Assembly: GCA_002150815.3 (NCBI GenBank)
Contig: NDFF03000367.1
Location: forward strand, 434,001 to 498,000
DNA: 64,000 nt
From: Grammothele lineata
Lineage: Eukaryota; Basidiomycota; Agaricomycetes; Polyporales; Polyporaceae
Direction of reading: 5' to 3'
Positions 11,701 through 23,737 of the stretch are shown in pieces. Made by a program: the position numbers and the translations under genes. The notes beneath the pieces were generated by a model. That model did not search any database and was not told where the DNA came from. It saw only the letters and a list, made by a program, of their open reading frames with translations. The first letter of the stretch is position 1, and every line of letters starts with the position of its first letter.

Positions 11701-14476
11701 CTTTCCGTGGGCCAGCACTGCTCACCTTGTCACCCATAGGAGACATGTCTTTTCGCCTTATTCTACCACGATCAATACCGATGAACAGGCCAATAGTGTC
11801 ATCCTCGCGGATGATGAGGATGTACGGGTCGCAGATACTGCACGACCTCACCCTCGGTCTAGGAGTGTTGCCGTCGACGTCTTTTATGCTCTGTCGCTCC
11901 GTGCCATCGGGCTCTAGTACTCGAATAACGTTCGTGACGTTGAACATCACGTGAAGGATGGCGGTGTTCTGGAAGAAGGGCGCCGCGCCCAGGGTCGTCC
12001 CCGGTATTCGAGTCGTGATTGTAATATCCGACTGCGACGACCGAGTAGCAATCTGTGCAAAGGGGAGTTTAATGCACGTTGGCATGCTAAAGGGAGGTGG
12101 GTGCGCACTCGTGACAAGCCGGGGGAGGGATTCGCGTCCGTGCTAATAATGATCGAGTCATTGTCCGCATTGAGCGGTGTAGAAGGGCGTCGGATATTCA
12201 AAGACCACATTCCGCGGCCACCTCCTATAGCATGAAGCTTGCGCTTCGAACGTGTGGGCATATCCCTCTGTGACATCGAGCCTTAGCTGTCTGTGCAAAG
12301 CTGTTGATAGAAAATGGCCTCACCTGAAAGAGGTGGAAGCCACCCAGCTGACCGGCACCCGTCGCGGTCATGAGTTCAGGTACTTGTCGATCCTATCGGC
12401 CTTGTCAGCAACCAATAGAGATACTTGTTGGCTGTACCTACCCCATTACGAGCAAATCCAAATGTTATATCGGACAGAGGTCCATGTGCCGGTATCGCGT
12501 CGGACAGGGACAGATGTACAACTGTGCGTTTTCGGACTGAATCCGCGCCGCCGTTCGTCGCACCGTTCGCGGTCGGCTTTTCAGCGGGGTCGGACGGTCC
12601 GTAGAGATCTTGCACATATCATGAAAACACTTCACTGAAGCGATACGCGAGAATGCTCACCTTCGTCGTCATCCATCATGTCCTGATCCTTGTCCGTGTC
12701 GACCACAGCAGCAGGACCGTCCATCTCCACGTCCTCTTCCTTGATCTCCTCTTCTACCCTAGCCGTCTTGAGCAGAACAGAAGGGCCAACGATGCTACCG
12801 ACAAACACATGGTCGTCTTCGACGCGTTTCACAACGGTAGGAATGGTGGTCTGCGCGAGAGCAGCCCCCATCGACAGCTTGGACACAGTTTTGCCGTCCT
12901 GGATGAGCTCGATGGGGTACACCGTGCCGTCACGAAGGAAGAGGAAGAACGTCTTCTCGTCCACAAACGCGAACCGCGCCCCCTCGAGCTGCAAGTCGCG
13001 TGTCTGCTCTGACGTCGTGATTTGGGGCATGGGGAGGTCGCTGATCCTCGGCGGCCAGCCGTTCACGGGGAGGACGATGCGCCGGCCGGACTGGTCGACA
13101 AAAAGGACGCTGTTGCTGGTGAGGACGACTACTCCGCCGGTGGCGGTGGAACACGGCTGGAGCGCGAAAGAGTCGTAGGGGAGGCCGTCGACGGCGGTGA
13201 TCACGGGGTAACTGTTGGTAACGAGATCGAGCGTGAAGAAGTACAAGCCGACAGTATCCTTGAACTCCTTGAGCCGCCTATACGAAACGTCAGGGGGCCG
13301 CGTTTACGCATATAACACGAGCGGAAAAGGGAAGACATACCCTGTCCATGTTTGCTGGAGCTGACACAAGACCGCGATAGTCGGGTTGTGGAAACCAGGC
13401 AGAAAAGTGAAGTCGATGACATTCCGGATACGCTTGTCCACGTCGTTCGCGAGGTCGAGGACGAAACTGGGGGAGTACGGGACGTCCCTGGCGGCTTGGC
13501 TCGTCTCCACTTCCATGAGGTCGAGTTCGGCTTGACTTTGGTAGAAAGGGAGAATCGCGAGCGAGTCTTTTGGGAGCGATAGGGCAGCACATCGAGACAT
13601 AGGGTCGACGCGAAGTTCGGCGCGGAAGAGGGGAGAGTCGAGGGCCATCTTGGAGCACGACTTAGGTGGCTATATGCAGTTGCAACGGGATATACGCACC
13701 AGCTGTGGCGCACGCTCGTATGTGTGGATAGAGACAGTGATGACATCGTGGACGGTGTCCGACCATTCGAGAAGAGCGATCTGTACATATGCGAGGACAT
13801 GAAGAAGACACTACAATGTGAATGGATTGTTACGCACCTTCGCATCCTTGAACGAGACCAGCAACCTATCCAGCTTGTCGTCGATGGAGTGCACCGTGCG
13901 CACGGGCTCCAGGCCAGTGACGGTTCCGTGTAGTCGATGCTCGCGAACGAGGTAGAAGCGGTTGACGGTGGGTGGGTGTGCTGCACCATTCTGTGCAGCG
14001 GACTGGAGACAAGGAAGAGTACCAGTCAGCGAGCTGCTCTAACACTCGCACAGAGGCGGTCGCCCATTGCCAAGGAGGGAAGGAGGCACGAGGGAAGGGG
14101 GAAAAGCAAGATGGCATTCGAACGCGGTGGCGACGCGACAAGAGTTCCGTATCCGAAGCACATTTACCTTGACCGTGCCCATATTGACAAACCCCTCCCC
14201 GGACGCATCCATTTCAACTTCTCCCTCTACCGCCTCTGTCCCCTTGCGCACGCTGGCGCGCCGCTCCCTCTCCTCCTCCTTTTGTGCGGATATAGGTGCT
14301 GGCTCTTCCCTAACTTCAAAGATGCGCAGAAGACTTGAACGCGCGACGACGATGTTGAAGAGAGCCCTCCCGGTGGAGGACGAGCTGGCGTCGGAGAGGG
14401 TAGAAGACGTGAACCTGAGACATGCTGCAAACTCCACACCGCTAGGCGGGAGGAGCTCCTGACGTAGGGCATGCAT
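8749..14476 (-). CDS. CFT1: cleavage and polyadenylation specificity factor subunit A (CPSF160 / Cft1)
   Basis: A 21-exon gene of 1423 codons. Exons: 14476-14168, 14002-13838, 13780-13700, 13648-13341, 13277-12661, 12608-12442, 12392-12324, 12267-12109, 12052-11726, 11674-11504, 11455-11261, 11185-10793, 10738-10546, 10472-10394, 10329-10188, 10125-9967, 9906-9760, 9611-9464, 9364-9227, 9148-9019, 8923-8749. The N-terminus MHALRQELLPP, followed by FNIVVARSSLLRIFEV, is characteristic of Cft1/CPSF160. Family landmarks are spread through the beta-propeller body: DDKLDRLLVSFKDAK, LMTATGAGQLGGFHLFQ, FLDVGVYVTSLRAVKN, PESKSGQRLLRRTEFH and LNPKAFR. The C-terminus ends in RQIGTDRATVLKDW. An acidic, Cft1-like insertion (EEEIKEEDVEMDG) lies near 12730. 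This scaffold subunit recognises poly(A) signals in the nuclear 3'-end processing complex. Its length matches the usual 1300-1450 residues. It is divergently arranged with the GST gene. Confidence 0.97.
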
Positions 14477-15329
14477 GTTGCGCTCTCAACGCCTGCAAGA
14501 GACCGTTCGCAAAGGCCGCTGCTGGCCGCTGCTCGACAAGCCGTTCCAGACGCCCGCGCATGAAAGCTGTGTTTTCTCGTATTTGGCAAGCCTACTGAAC
14601 GCCTTTAGGCGCCCAATATATCGTCACTCTGGTCCTTGCCAGCGAAACGTGTCTTCGGTGATATGTGGACAAAAACAGCGGAACGCGGTCCAGCATTTTT
14701 TCTGGCGCCCGAAGATATCAGATGAATATCACAAAGACTTCGTCATCGCTAGCATACATGATTTGCGATTCCCTCCAGGTTGCTGTACATTGAGGTAACT
14801 CTTGGATTCGTGTTTGTTTGAACCATCTCCTACTGATTGCTACAGGATTTGCGGAATGCTGAGGGTGACTTGGGAGCACACGGGACGTCGTGCATAGTTC
14901 AGGTCGACGCCACACGGGCGCTTACACTTTTTCCCGCCACTCATGATGTGCCTTGACTCTCTCCGAATCGGCGGCCGCCCTCGCAAGCTGGCAGATGTCG
15001 GGCGCAACTACACATACGCAGTCCTCTTGGAAAGAATGATATGCTGACTCACTCTTTGACCATGGCGCCTATAGTCGCAGTACCCGCCAAGTCTCATCTG
15101 TACAACGATGTCGGACGCAGGAGGATCAGTCAGCAAGATCGGAGTTCACGATCTGTATTCTATCTACTAATCTTGGTTCGGTGGCATGCACATGACGACA
15201 TCCCCTCCCACAGGAAATCCCGATCTCGCGACATGGGCACTCTTGATGACCTTATCCACTCCGTATATATAAGCAAGGCTTCAGCAGGGCTGCTTTCCCA
15301 TCCGCCTTCCTACATCCACACTGACAGCC
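14477..15329. promoter_or_regulatory. divergent intergenic region between CFT1 and the GST gene
   Basis: About 850 bp shared by two divergent genes. On the GST side a TATA element (TATATATAA, 15264-15272) lies 66 bp before the ATG, which suits an inducible gene. No TATA is evident near the CFT1 start, as expected for housekeeping expression. Nothing else was recognised. Confidence 0.6.
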
Positions 15330-16303
15330 ATGGTCGAGAGCATCACTTTGTATTCCGCAAAGGTTAGACCTTGAATTCTCTTCACCATTCTATTGTGTTT
15401 GAGGACGGCTCGGCTTACAAACCGTTCCCTCGCCCATATAGATTTGCCCTTACGCGCAGCGGGTATGACTTATCGCTCTAGAGAACTAGAAATGTCGTCT
15501 CATTATCTGTTGCCTTCTAGGCTGAAATTGCCTTGGCTGAGGCTGGTGCGAAGTTCAAGAGGTACGAGATCGATCTCTCGAACAAGCCCGAGTGGTACGC
15601 GCCCAAAGTAAACCCCGCGAGCAAGGTACCATTCTCTCACCGAGCACCACGTCTCTTCAACTCTTGAGCGCTCACAACCGCTCTAGGTCCCCGCGATCGC
15701 CTACGGCGGCCCCGACGTCTCTCCCGACCAGCCCTCGCCCGAGTCGACCAAGATCGCCGAGTCCCTCGTGCTCGTCGAGCTCGTCGGCGACCTCTTCCCG
15801 CAATCCGGCCTCATCCCCACGGACCCCGTCAAGCGCGCCCAGGCGCGCTTCTTCATCGAGGGCGTCTCGAGCAAGTTCACCGGGCCCTGGTACGCGTTCC
15901 TCATGCGCAACGGGCCTGTCGAGGACGTCTACAAAGGGCTGGAGTACATCCAATCGCTCCTGCCCGCGATCGGCTTTGCGGTCGGCGAGTATTCGATCGC
16001 GGATGTTGCTATCACGCCCTTCCTTGCGCGCATGCGCGTTACGCTCATCAACGAGCTTGGTGCCTACCCCGAGGGCGAGGGCAAGAAGGTTTGGGAGGCT
16101 GCTACTACTGGCAAGTTCGCCCGTCTTGGGAAGTACGTCGACGACCTCTTCGCCCGCGAGAGCTTCAAGGCTACCTTCGACGAGGTATGTTCCCAAGTGG
16201 TCCTCACTTGCTATACGCGCTGATCCCCTTCCAGGCGTACGTTGCTGATGCGTTCAAGAAGCGTCTGGCGAACGCGCGCGCCAACGCTGCGGCGGCGAAG
16301 TAA
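15330..16303 (+). CDS. glutathione S-transferase, omega-like
   Basis: Exons 15330-15362, 15442-15462, 15521-15625, 15687-16184 and 16235-16303 encode 241 residues in unbroken frame. The second exon is only 21 bp and encodes exactly the active-site heptad ICPYAQR; Cys13 is the presumed catalytic residue, which points to an omega-type or thioltransferase-like GST rather than a Ser/Tyr class. A thioredoxin-fold N-domain (KVPAIAYGG carries the cis-proline) is followed by an all-helical C-domain. These enzymes remove glutathione from conjugates or reduce them in the cytosol, and several classes are expanded in wood-decay fungi that handle plant extractives. A TATA box at 15264-15272 suggests regulated expression. 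The tail is Ala-rich (RANAAAAK). Confidence 0.92.
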
Positions 16304-16901
16304 ATATCACCATCAGCTGAAAGTGGAGTATCCACCTTGTAACATTAGCCCCTGGACAGAATGATTAGTTCGTCGCGTCTTTAACGGAAGCACACGAGCA
16401 AGGAAGAGGATCGTCTCCGAAACGCGTGAGGTTTTCATTACTAAGAGATACATAATGTTCGACCCAGCCGATGCGTTACGGGTAGCAAAAACGAGAGTGT
16501 GGCGCAGGCAATCTAGTGAGGGAGGAGCCCGGCAGGATATGTACAGTATGCGTACGAATGAAGGCGTAGGCGCGATTAAGTGACTACAGTCAATATGCGC
16601 TCACGCGCGAATAAATATGTACCGAGAGCCAGAGAAGTTAAGGAGCAGGGAGACGAAGCGTGGAGAACGAAGTGGGTTTGTGGGTGGGCTACAGAGGAGA
16701 GGAGAGACGTGTTCGAGAATGCGAATGCTACAATAGTTAGGAAGCGTGCGGAAGAATGAGTGGACGAAATGCTATGTGCAAAGGAGCGCGTTGACTATTG
16801 ATACAGTTACCGAGGAGCCGCAATGAAACCAAAGAAGATGCAGGAGAGCGTCATGAGTGGTCGTTACTTCCGAGTCATATCGTCGAGAATGCGAGAGCGA
16901 A
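16304..16901. other. intergenic region between convergent genes
   Basis: About 600 bp holding the 3' flanks of the GST gene (plus) and the Ser/Pro-rich gene (minus). No gene or distinctive repeat was seen. Confidence 0.6.
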
Positions 16902-18879
16902 TCAAGCGGACGCCGAATTCGCCATGAGGAGCGCGAACGGGATGGGCTTGCGGTGGAGGCCCGAGCTCGCGGTGCTCTCCCCGCTGTCGCTCGCGCCGCT
17001 GTTGCTCACCTGCGACGCGCGGCTATCCCGCCTCGTCAGTTCCAGTGAGCGCTTTCCCGCACCCTTGACCGCGTTCTTGCGCTGGAGGGGCGACGTCGAG
17101 CCCGTCGAGGCGACCGACGACGACGACCCGGAGTGCGCGTGCCCGGGAGTCGGCGAGGTCTTTCCCGCCTTCCCGCGCTTCGAGGGCGAGAGCGTGAAGC
17201 GGGGCAGCCACGAGTGCGAGTGGCTCTCCGCGAGCGAACCGAGCGTGGACGTCGACCAGCGCGAGCGGAGGGTACGCTCTGCCGCGATGGGGTCCACCGT
17301 CGCGCCCGCGAGGGAGATCGTCGAGGACGTGCGCCGCGCGGGGTTCGGGCTGGGGCTGGGGCTCTCGGGAGCGAAGGAAACGTCGATGTCGAAGTCGAAC
17401 GAGGAGAGGGGCGAGTCGGGCTGCGAATATACGCTCGGGCTCTGCGGGGTGCTCGGCCACTGTGGCACCTCGCGCACGATGGGTGCGAGCAGCTCGACCG
17501 GGCTCTCTTCAGCGAAGAAGTCGACATCCGCCGGAACGGAAGAGCGAGGGGGCGGACGCGCCCCAGCCGGGGTGGTGGGCGTCATGACGATGAAGTGGCT
17601 GCTTGGGGATGGCGGGAGCGAGATTGGAGATTGGAAACCGTCGGTGCTCGGGATGGTGAGCTCGGTGCCAGGAATCGCCCGCGCCGAGCGCGGCGTTAGC
17701 GAGCTCCTCGAGGAGCGCCTCCGTCGCCTGCTCCATTGCGGACAGGGACGAGACCGGGGGCGGGGGAGGCGGACGCGTCGGGACGAGGTAAGAGCGGCGC
17801 TTGAGAGGGAACGTCGGGTCGAGCTGCGCGCTCGGGCCACGCATGTTGCTGTCGTGGATAGCGATACGCGGAAGCGCAGGGGGGACCTTGCTGGAGCGGC
17901 CACGAGCGGTACGAGGCGGTGGCGGCATCGAGTCCGGGCGAGCGCGAGCATCCACGGACGGCTCAGTCTCCGCGACACGGATCGCGGCAGGGAGGGGCGA
18001 GGAAAGCGTGACGATATCGCTGATGTCCTGGGCAATCCAGTCGACCTCTTCAGAGACGTTATCTGAGACGATGGAGGTAATGGAGCTCTTGCGGACCTGC
18101 TCGCCGAGGTCGGGCATGGACTGCATGAAGAGGACGGAGGCATGTTGGGACTTGAAGGTCGGAGCGCGCATGAGGTTCGAACGCATTGGTGATTCGTCGT
18201 CGGAAGTGGGGGGCGTCGAGCACGGGGTTTTGGGGCTAGAAGTGCAATCACTGCTGGTGACAGAAGGGCTCGGAGACTGTTCGCGTCTCCTGGATAGCGA
18301 AGCAAACGTTGCTGCAGACGAAGGGGGAGAAGGGAAGTCGAGTGAGATGCCGAGGCCAGAGAACCGAAGGTTAATATCATCGAGAGAGCTCTCGGAGGTG
18401 GCAGAAGAGGGAGCAGCCGATCTTGGTGGCGTTTGTGGGCGAGAGAGGGGAGAAGCGGTGCGGGCGCACGGAGGAGGCGGAGAAGGTGTGCGGGCGCGGG
18501 GGGCGCTTGATGGGGGGAAGAAGTCGTCGAAAGTGAGACCCTCCACTCCCGTCAAGACAACTCTACGCGAGTCGCGCTTGTCGTGTGTGGGGCGCGCGCC
18601 GAGGGTTGCGCTGCCGCCCACATATCGTGAGGGCTGAAAGTTCGTGTTGGTCGGGAGGGAGCATGATGATGAGCAGGAGGCGCGACTCGGGCTCTCGTCT
18701 TCTTCTACGACGTGGGGAAGGATGTGGAGAGGTTTGGCTTTCGCTGGCGATGCATCGGACTTGTTCGCCGAGCGAGCACGGCGCTTGAGGCTAGGGATAA
18801 TCTTGTTGGAGGCAAAGACTAGAAACCGGTTAGCGAAGATGCTCTGAACAGTAGGAGGAGACAACTCACTGGAGGCCAT
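16902..18879 (-). CDS. Ser/Pro-rich hypothetical protein, reading frame apparently shifted
   Basis: The first exon is tiny (18879-18870, MAS plus one base). A 51-bp intron (GTGAGT...GCTAAC...TCTAG) joins it to IFASNKIIPSLKRRARSANK. The main exon runs from 18818 towards 16902, but two frames look coding. Frame 1 carries natural sequence up to LLEELANAA near 17700. From about 17690 down to the stop at 16902 the shifted frame looks real (IPGTELTIPSTDGF, ISLPPSPSSHFIVMTP, and the end IPFALLMANSASA). I found no convincing intron between them; the switch needs a one-base change near GCTAACGCCGCGCTCGGCG. A sequencing or assembly error, an unusual intron, or a real mutation are all possible. The product is rich in Ser, Pro and charged residues with no named domain, about 650 residues if joined. 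Confidence 0.6.
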
Positions 18880-20901
18880 CGTTGGGGTCGTTAGAGTCTA
18901 ATGATGATTCGATAAAGTCGTGAAAGGGAGACTTGCTCAATGCAGAGAACGCAACGAGGAGGAAGACAAGGGAGGACTCTGCCCAGCAGGAGCTTTAGTA
19001 TCGTTCGCCTCTTTTCCGGCCTTTTGTGCGCTGGCCCCCATTGTTTCGCCTCTGCTCGTCGTTCCGCTTCTCAGACAATAATGACTGACGTATCCGGAAC
19101 AATAGGGGCTTCTATTGGCGCCCATACTTCCCCTCGGTTATGTAACCGGCAGTTAACACCGCTAATTCGCCGTATTGATGCTTGTTTGTGACCCGCCATG
19201 CCCATATCAAGGCATGAGTAGTCGGGAATTAACCTTTCTGATAACGTCATCGAGGCACGACTTGCCCAAAACGTGTCAAGGGCAAAATCAAGGATAATTC
19301 TACCATAAGCGCTTGCGCGTGCCTTGTTCCCGAACGACATCCACTGCCCCAAGCACTGGGTCGAGTCCGGCCTCTGTCATTTCTCTGAGACTTCCAACAT
19401 GCACCGTCCGTCTCCTGTCCGCTTGGTCTTTATATGCATGCGCGTTCCATCGTCAATTCTCCATGTAAACGTTGTTTCGAGAGGCCGGTGTAGAAGAGTA
19501 CTGTATCCCGACAACTTCTATCAATAAGCCTCCACGGTGCTGCCGCTATTCCAGGGAACCACCGAACTCCCCTTGCGGCTGGCTGCTAGGCCGTGGGCCT
19601 GGCTTCTGGCCTTGCGGACACCTCGCGCCCACGAAGATTGCGACACATCCGGCTGCACGCCCTCGGGAATGCTGAACTTATTGTCTCCCCAGAGCACGCT
19701 AAGACCTCCTCCTTCCCGACGTCCACTTCCATGACAACGAAGCCGCACTCGTGTTACGTCGATCCCGGAACCTCTCATTGTGTCCCCTATATGGTGTCAG
19801 CGATAGCACCACATGTCCCGAGCCGCGGGCGAAGGCCCGTACCTATCCCACGCCGTCGCGTGGGTTGCTGTGTGGGCGATGCGCCCAAGAGTTCCCGCAA
19901 CTCGGGCGCACTTTTAACGTCGGGGTTGATACGAAGCGGTGTTCCAGAGGAGCTTGAGATGACTTGGGTATGTGCGTCTGCTTATGCAATGTCGGCTGAA
20001 GCACTGCATATCCAGGATTCTGAAGTAGCACCGAAGAACAAGTGTCGGAAAAAATGTGGCTTTCCGCAGCTTGGATGTCATGACATGACCCCACGCAACT
20101 TTCGACGAATGAGGCCACTCGCCTGAACACACCCTCGGAACTTGGTACACCCTTTCATTCTTTCGCTCGAACTGATGACCAAGGGTTCTCAAGGGTCAAA
20201 GCATGCAAAAGTCGTTTCTGAGACATGGTATAACGGAGTCCCACGTCCTCTACAGCGCCCGAAGGCTCGACACAGCTGTTATGGACCTCTTGATACAGCT
20301 ACATCGACTGTTTTCCCGCGGGACGACTCGGGTACGGACTGTGGGCACTCCGATTCGTCGCCATACTCATCCCGCGGGGATGCTCCAGCACGCACAGCAA
20401 TCTACACACTTAGACGCGGACGTTGTCAACTGCATGCGTAGCGCTCACGAAGATACTTTCTGATTCAACACAGCAGACCCCGGCTAGCTGGTATGTCTAG
20501 CACAACACCATCTGCTGCGTAAACTAATTTTGGTTTCCACGCGTATAGGTGAAAGTGTGGACTAGAGGACGTTCAGCGGCTTCCTCTCTGAAGTTGGCTG
20601 CGGAGCAGTGCTGGCGCTGATTTCACCGTGCCGCAAATGCTTCTGAGCATTCCGAAACGCTCACTATACGGCGAGCTGTACGCCGAGATGACTGTCCTCG
20701 ATGTGCGCGGTACAACGGCGTCCTAACCTCCTTGCCGCGGCCTCCGAACATGCACTACAACGTCAGGGTCTTACGACTGATCCCCTCGTCCATATAATAT
20801 GTGTCGTTCAGCGCGTCCAAGCCCACTCAACACTACCCAGAGGAGCAAGCTCTCGACGACATCCTACCTTCTCAAGCTTCTCGGCCTCAACTCTTCTAGC
20901 C
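18880..20901. other. 2-kb intergenic region, no gene recognised
   Basis: No consistent coding model on either strand. The last 100-300 bp form the promoter of the first DUF4646-like gene, with TATAATA at 20803-20809, 93 bp before its ATG. Parts of this promoter resemble the region before the second copy. Confidence 0.55.
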
Positions 20902-21833
20902 ATGATCACGGGAGATCCGCCCAAAGTTAACCCCTACGTCTCGTCTCAAGCGAGCGTTGGTTTCGTCGACACCGCCGTGGCCCCTCCTTCCTACTCCTCC
21001 AACGAACCCGGACCCTCAGGCCCGCGCCCAGACCTGTTCAAGCGCCCACCTCCTCCCCAACACATGTACTCCTTCGCGCCCTCCCCAGACGGTACGGTCG
21101 GCCCCGAGCTCTCCGGGGACAACGTGAAAGGCTTCATGGGGCATGTCAAGAACTTCGCCCCCGGTAAGAGCCCAAAGACCCTGCTCAACCCTCCCCCGGA
21201 GTCGTTCCTCCGCCCGCCCGCTCAGGGGCTCACGTACGCGATGTTCGCCCCGCTCGTGCTCGTGGGCAAGGGCTCGACGCTCGACCGCGGGTTTCCGTAC
21301 GCGGCGCCGCAGGTGCTGGGAGGGGGCGTGGCGGCGGTGCCGCACCCGTTCGTAGAGCACGACGTGAATGAGCAGGATTGGAGGAGATTCTTGCATGATG
21401 TGAGGGTTGCGGGGTCCTTGTCGCCCATGAACCGTGTCGTCTCTGGCCTCGCGCCACTGGCGTTGCCCGTTGGGATTATCTTCGGTGGGTCTACTGCTGC
21501 TATCATGTGGATGTTTGTTTATGAATAAAGGGTGTTTTCGTCCACTTTTATAGGGTTCTTCATCGTGAAGGGCATCGACAGCGCTATGAAGCGGACCAAG
21601 AAAGGCCCCGTTTCCCAGCTCATCGACCACTGGAACCATGTACGTTCCGACGTTCATTCTGTGTCTGAGATCGCTCACGAGGATACGCATAGATGTTCTT
21701 CCACCCACGCTGTCTTCACATCGATGTGGTGCAAGGGCCGCCAAAGGATCAGAACGGTAAACGCGACAAGTCACAGGCCAAGGACAATAACTGGCGGCTC
21801 ATCATCACCTACCGTGCATACGTGCCCGAGTGA
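20902..21833 (+). CDS. DUF4646-like fungal protein, tandem copy 1
   Basis: Exons 20902-21484, 21554-21639 and 21693-21833; 269 residues. The N-terminal half is Pro-rich and probably disordered (FKRPPPPQHMYSFAPSPDG). Then follows the core: SFLRPPAQGLTYAMFAPLVL, a KGSTLDRGFPYAAP motif, HPFVEHDVNEQDWRRFLHDV, a hydrophobic segment LAPLALPVGIIFGFFIVKGI that could be a membrane or buried helix, KKGPVSQLIDHWNH, and MFFHPRCLHIDV, ending in NWRLIITYRAYVPE. I recall this architecture as fungal DUF4646, but I could not confirm the assignment. The biochemical role is unknown. The gene is the upstream member of a tandem duplicate with identical intron positions and phases. The first donor is GTGGGT. Confidence 0.85.
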
Positions 21834-23737
21834 CCTTCCGGACTATCTCAATCCCTCTCTTTCCCTCCTCATCCTCCTATATGCGTGTTTAATCGGGTCT
21901 TATTCCTTCTACCATCATACCCCTCAACGTTCTGTGTATCAATATTGTGTAATCATGGCCGAACTTTGTCGTCGGAGCCAATACGAGGCGATGCTTCAGA
22001 GACGCTCGGGTGAGTCTTGCATATGTTCACGTTTACCCATGCCGGCTCACGCACCATTGTGGGCGATATGAAACCAAGTATACCGCAGTTGTGCTCCGAC
22101 GCTGTATGAAGCCACTTACCGTATTACCACGCTCGTTTCTGGACTCTAGCTGTATGTTTCCCTGTCAGTTCCCCTACCAGACCTATGTACAACTGTTTCA
22201 ATTGTCGATATATCCCCAAATCGTGTATTGGATATCATGGAAAACGGTTCAATCGTGGCAGTCCGTCAAAGCTTCAAAGCTTCATCCCCGCCGTGGTGTT
22301 CATACATGCGCGGGCGCTTGATCGTCGGCATTCTCCGTACGATTACTCCTGTCGAGTTCATGACCATCCGTTTACCTTTGGACCACGACACTACCCTGCT
22401 GAGGATACCAGAGTATATACGCTCTCTTAAAGCATAGTCTCTCTGTTCTAAATGTTTTTATTGCTCCAACAGTCCGATGCAGATTAACGGCCACACTGCC
22501 GCGGTGGACGCGCTGTCGACGAAAATTGACAGTAATCGGTTACTTGTGGCAGCTTACAGCACCAGTTGTAGTGTCGTGAGGACGGGGAGGGATGCGACAG
22601 ATCCAGAAACCTGGATTGAGTAAGCGTTGAAGACCGCCGCCACTACTCAGCGAAACCGTCCTGCCGTAACACGGGCACGTCTCACCTACTTCAGTCCTCT
22701 AGTACGGCTTCATGCTCCAACTTCAAAATCGGCCCGGCCATCTCACTCAAGCCGCTCCACCTCCCCCACCTTCGTGTTCCATACCTGCTGCACGCGGGCT
22801 TCGAGCACCGCAATCGAGACTTCATCGGGTACGTCCGGCTTCTATGCACTAAGTCATGCACATACCCGTTCACGCCAGCGCTTCTATTCCCCAGCGCAAG
22901 GGTTGAAGTCCGTCGCCCTCGGGCCCCTTCCGCGAGCTGTATACGCAGGAGCACTGCTCTCCATTCTCAAGGATTCTGCGCCGTGTAGTATACCGGTGCT
23001 TTCAGCGAGTCTTCCTCTGGATGCCATGCCATGCCATGGCGTCATGACTCATCGAGCTTCAAGCCGGGCCGTACTCTTTGCGGCGCCCGAAGATCCGAGC
23101 CTACTGTTGTGTGTCGTTGAGCGCATCGGGCTCGACTATCAGCTCATGAGACAACTTCTAACGCATGAACTCGGTGAGAATACACTTCGTACTCCATTTG
23201 CAAGCCGACTACTTCACCTCACATGACAATGCGCCTACAACCAGTCGTTCGCGCGGACGAACTTCTCGCCCGTACGTATGGCGCCCTCGCAAACACTTTC
23301 CGGGTCAAGGAAACCAGCCCTGGTCCCCCCATAGAGATGAACGGTACGTCCAGTGCAACTCCGGCCGCTGTGCGAGCTAGTTCCCCCGCGCATACATAGC
23401 TAACACCGACGACTCGTCAAGTCGCATCTTCTCCGAAGTCAGCTGCGGACGCCGATATCATTGCGCCGTGTCGAAGGTACTTCTCAGCACCCGAACGCCA
23501 AGTTCGGGTATGTAGGAACTATTGCCATCGGTGTACGCGATTCAATGACCTTAACTTCCTGACCGTAGCCCCGGACATGCGCAACAGCATCGGGTTCTTA
23601 CAACCGACCTGCTGGCCTATATAGCGTTGCTCGCCCGGCGAGGCTAGATCCGAGTCGACTCGACACCATCCAGAACTTCGCAAAACCCTTCCGACAGTCC
23701 ACCCCCTTAGGCTTTCTGGATTACAGCCCTTCTCGCC
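21834..23737. other. spacer between the DUF4646-like duplicates
   Basis: About 1.9 kb. The distal part is a diverged copy of the promoter of the first gene: 20750-20810 and 23576-23625 share a block containing GGTCTTAC/GGTTCTTAC just before the TATA element (TATATAG, 23618-23624). Open frames around 22627-23226 have no recognisable content. Confidence 0.5.

Noticed and set aside
13201..13989. Long minus-strand open frame within CFT1 in a different frame
   Set aside because: Crosses validated CFT1 introns, and the CFT1 frame carries family motifs here.
16798..18066. Long plus-strand open frame opposite the Ser/Pro-rich gene
   Set aside because: Composition mirrors the minus-strand coding sequence; no start context, domain or splice support. 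A typical GC-rich antisense shadow.
21016..21774. Minus-strand open frame opposite the first DUF4646-like gene
   Set aside because: Antisense shadow of a well-supported spliced gene.
22627..23226. Possible third gene between the DUF4646-like duplicates
   Set aside because: The translation does not resemble either neighbour or any family I recognise; several alternative frames are equally open.
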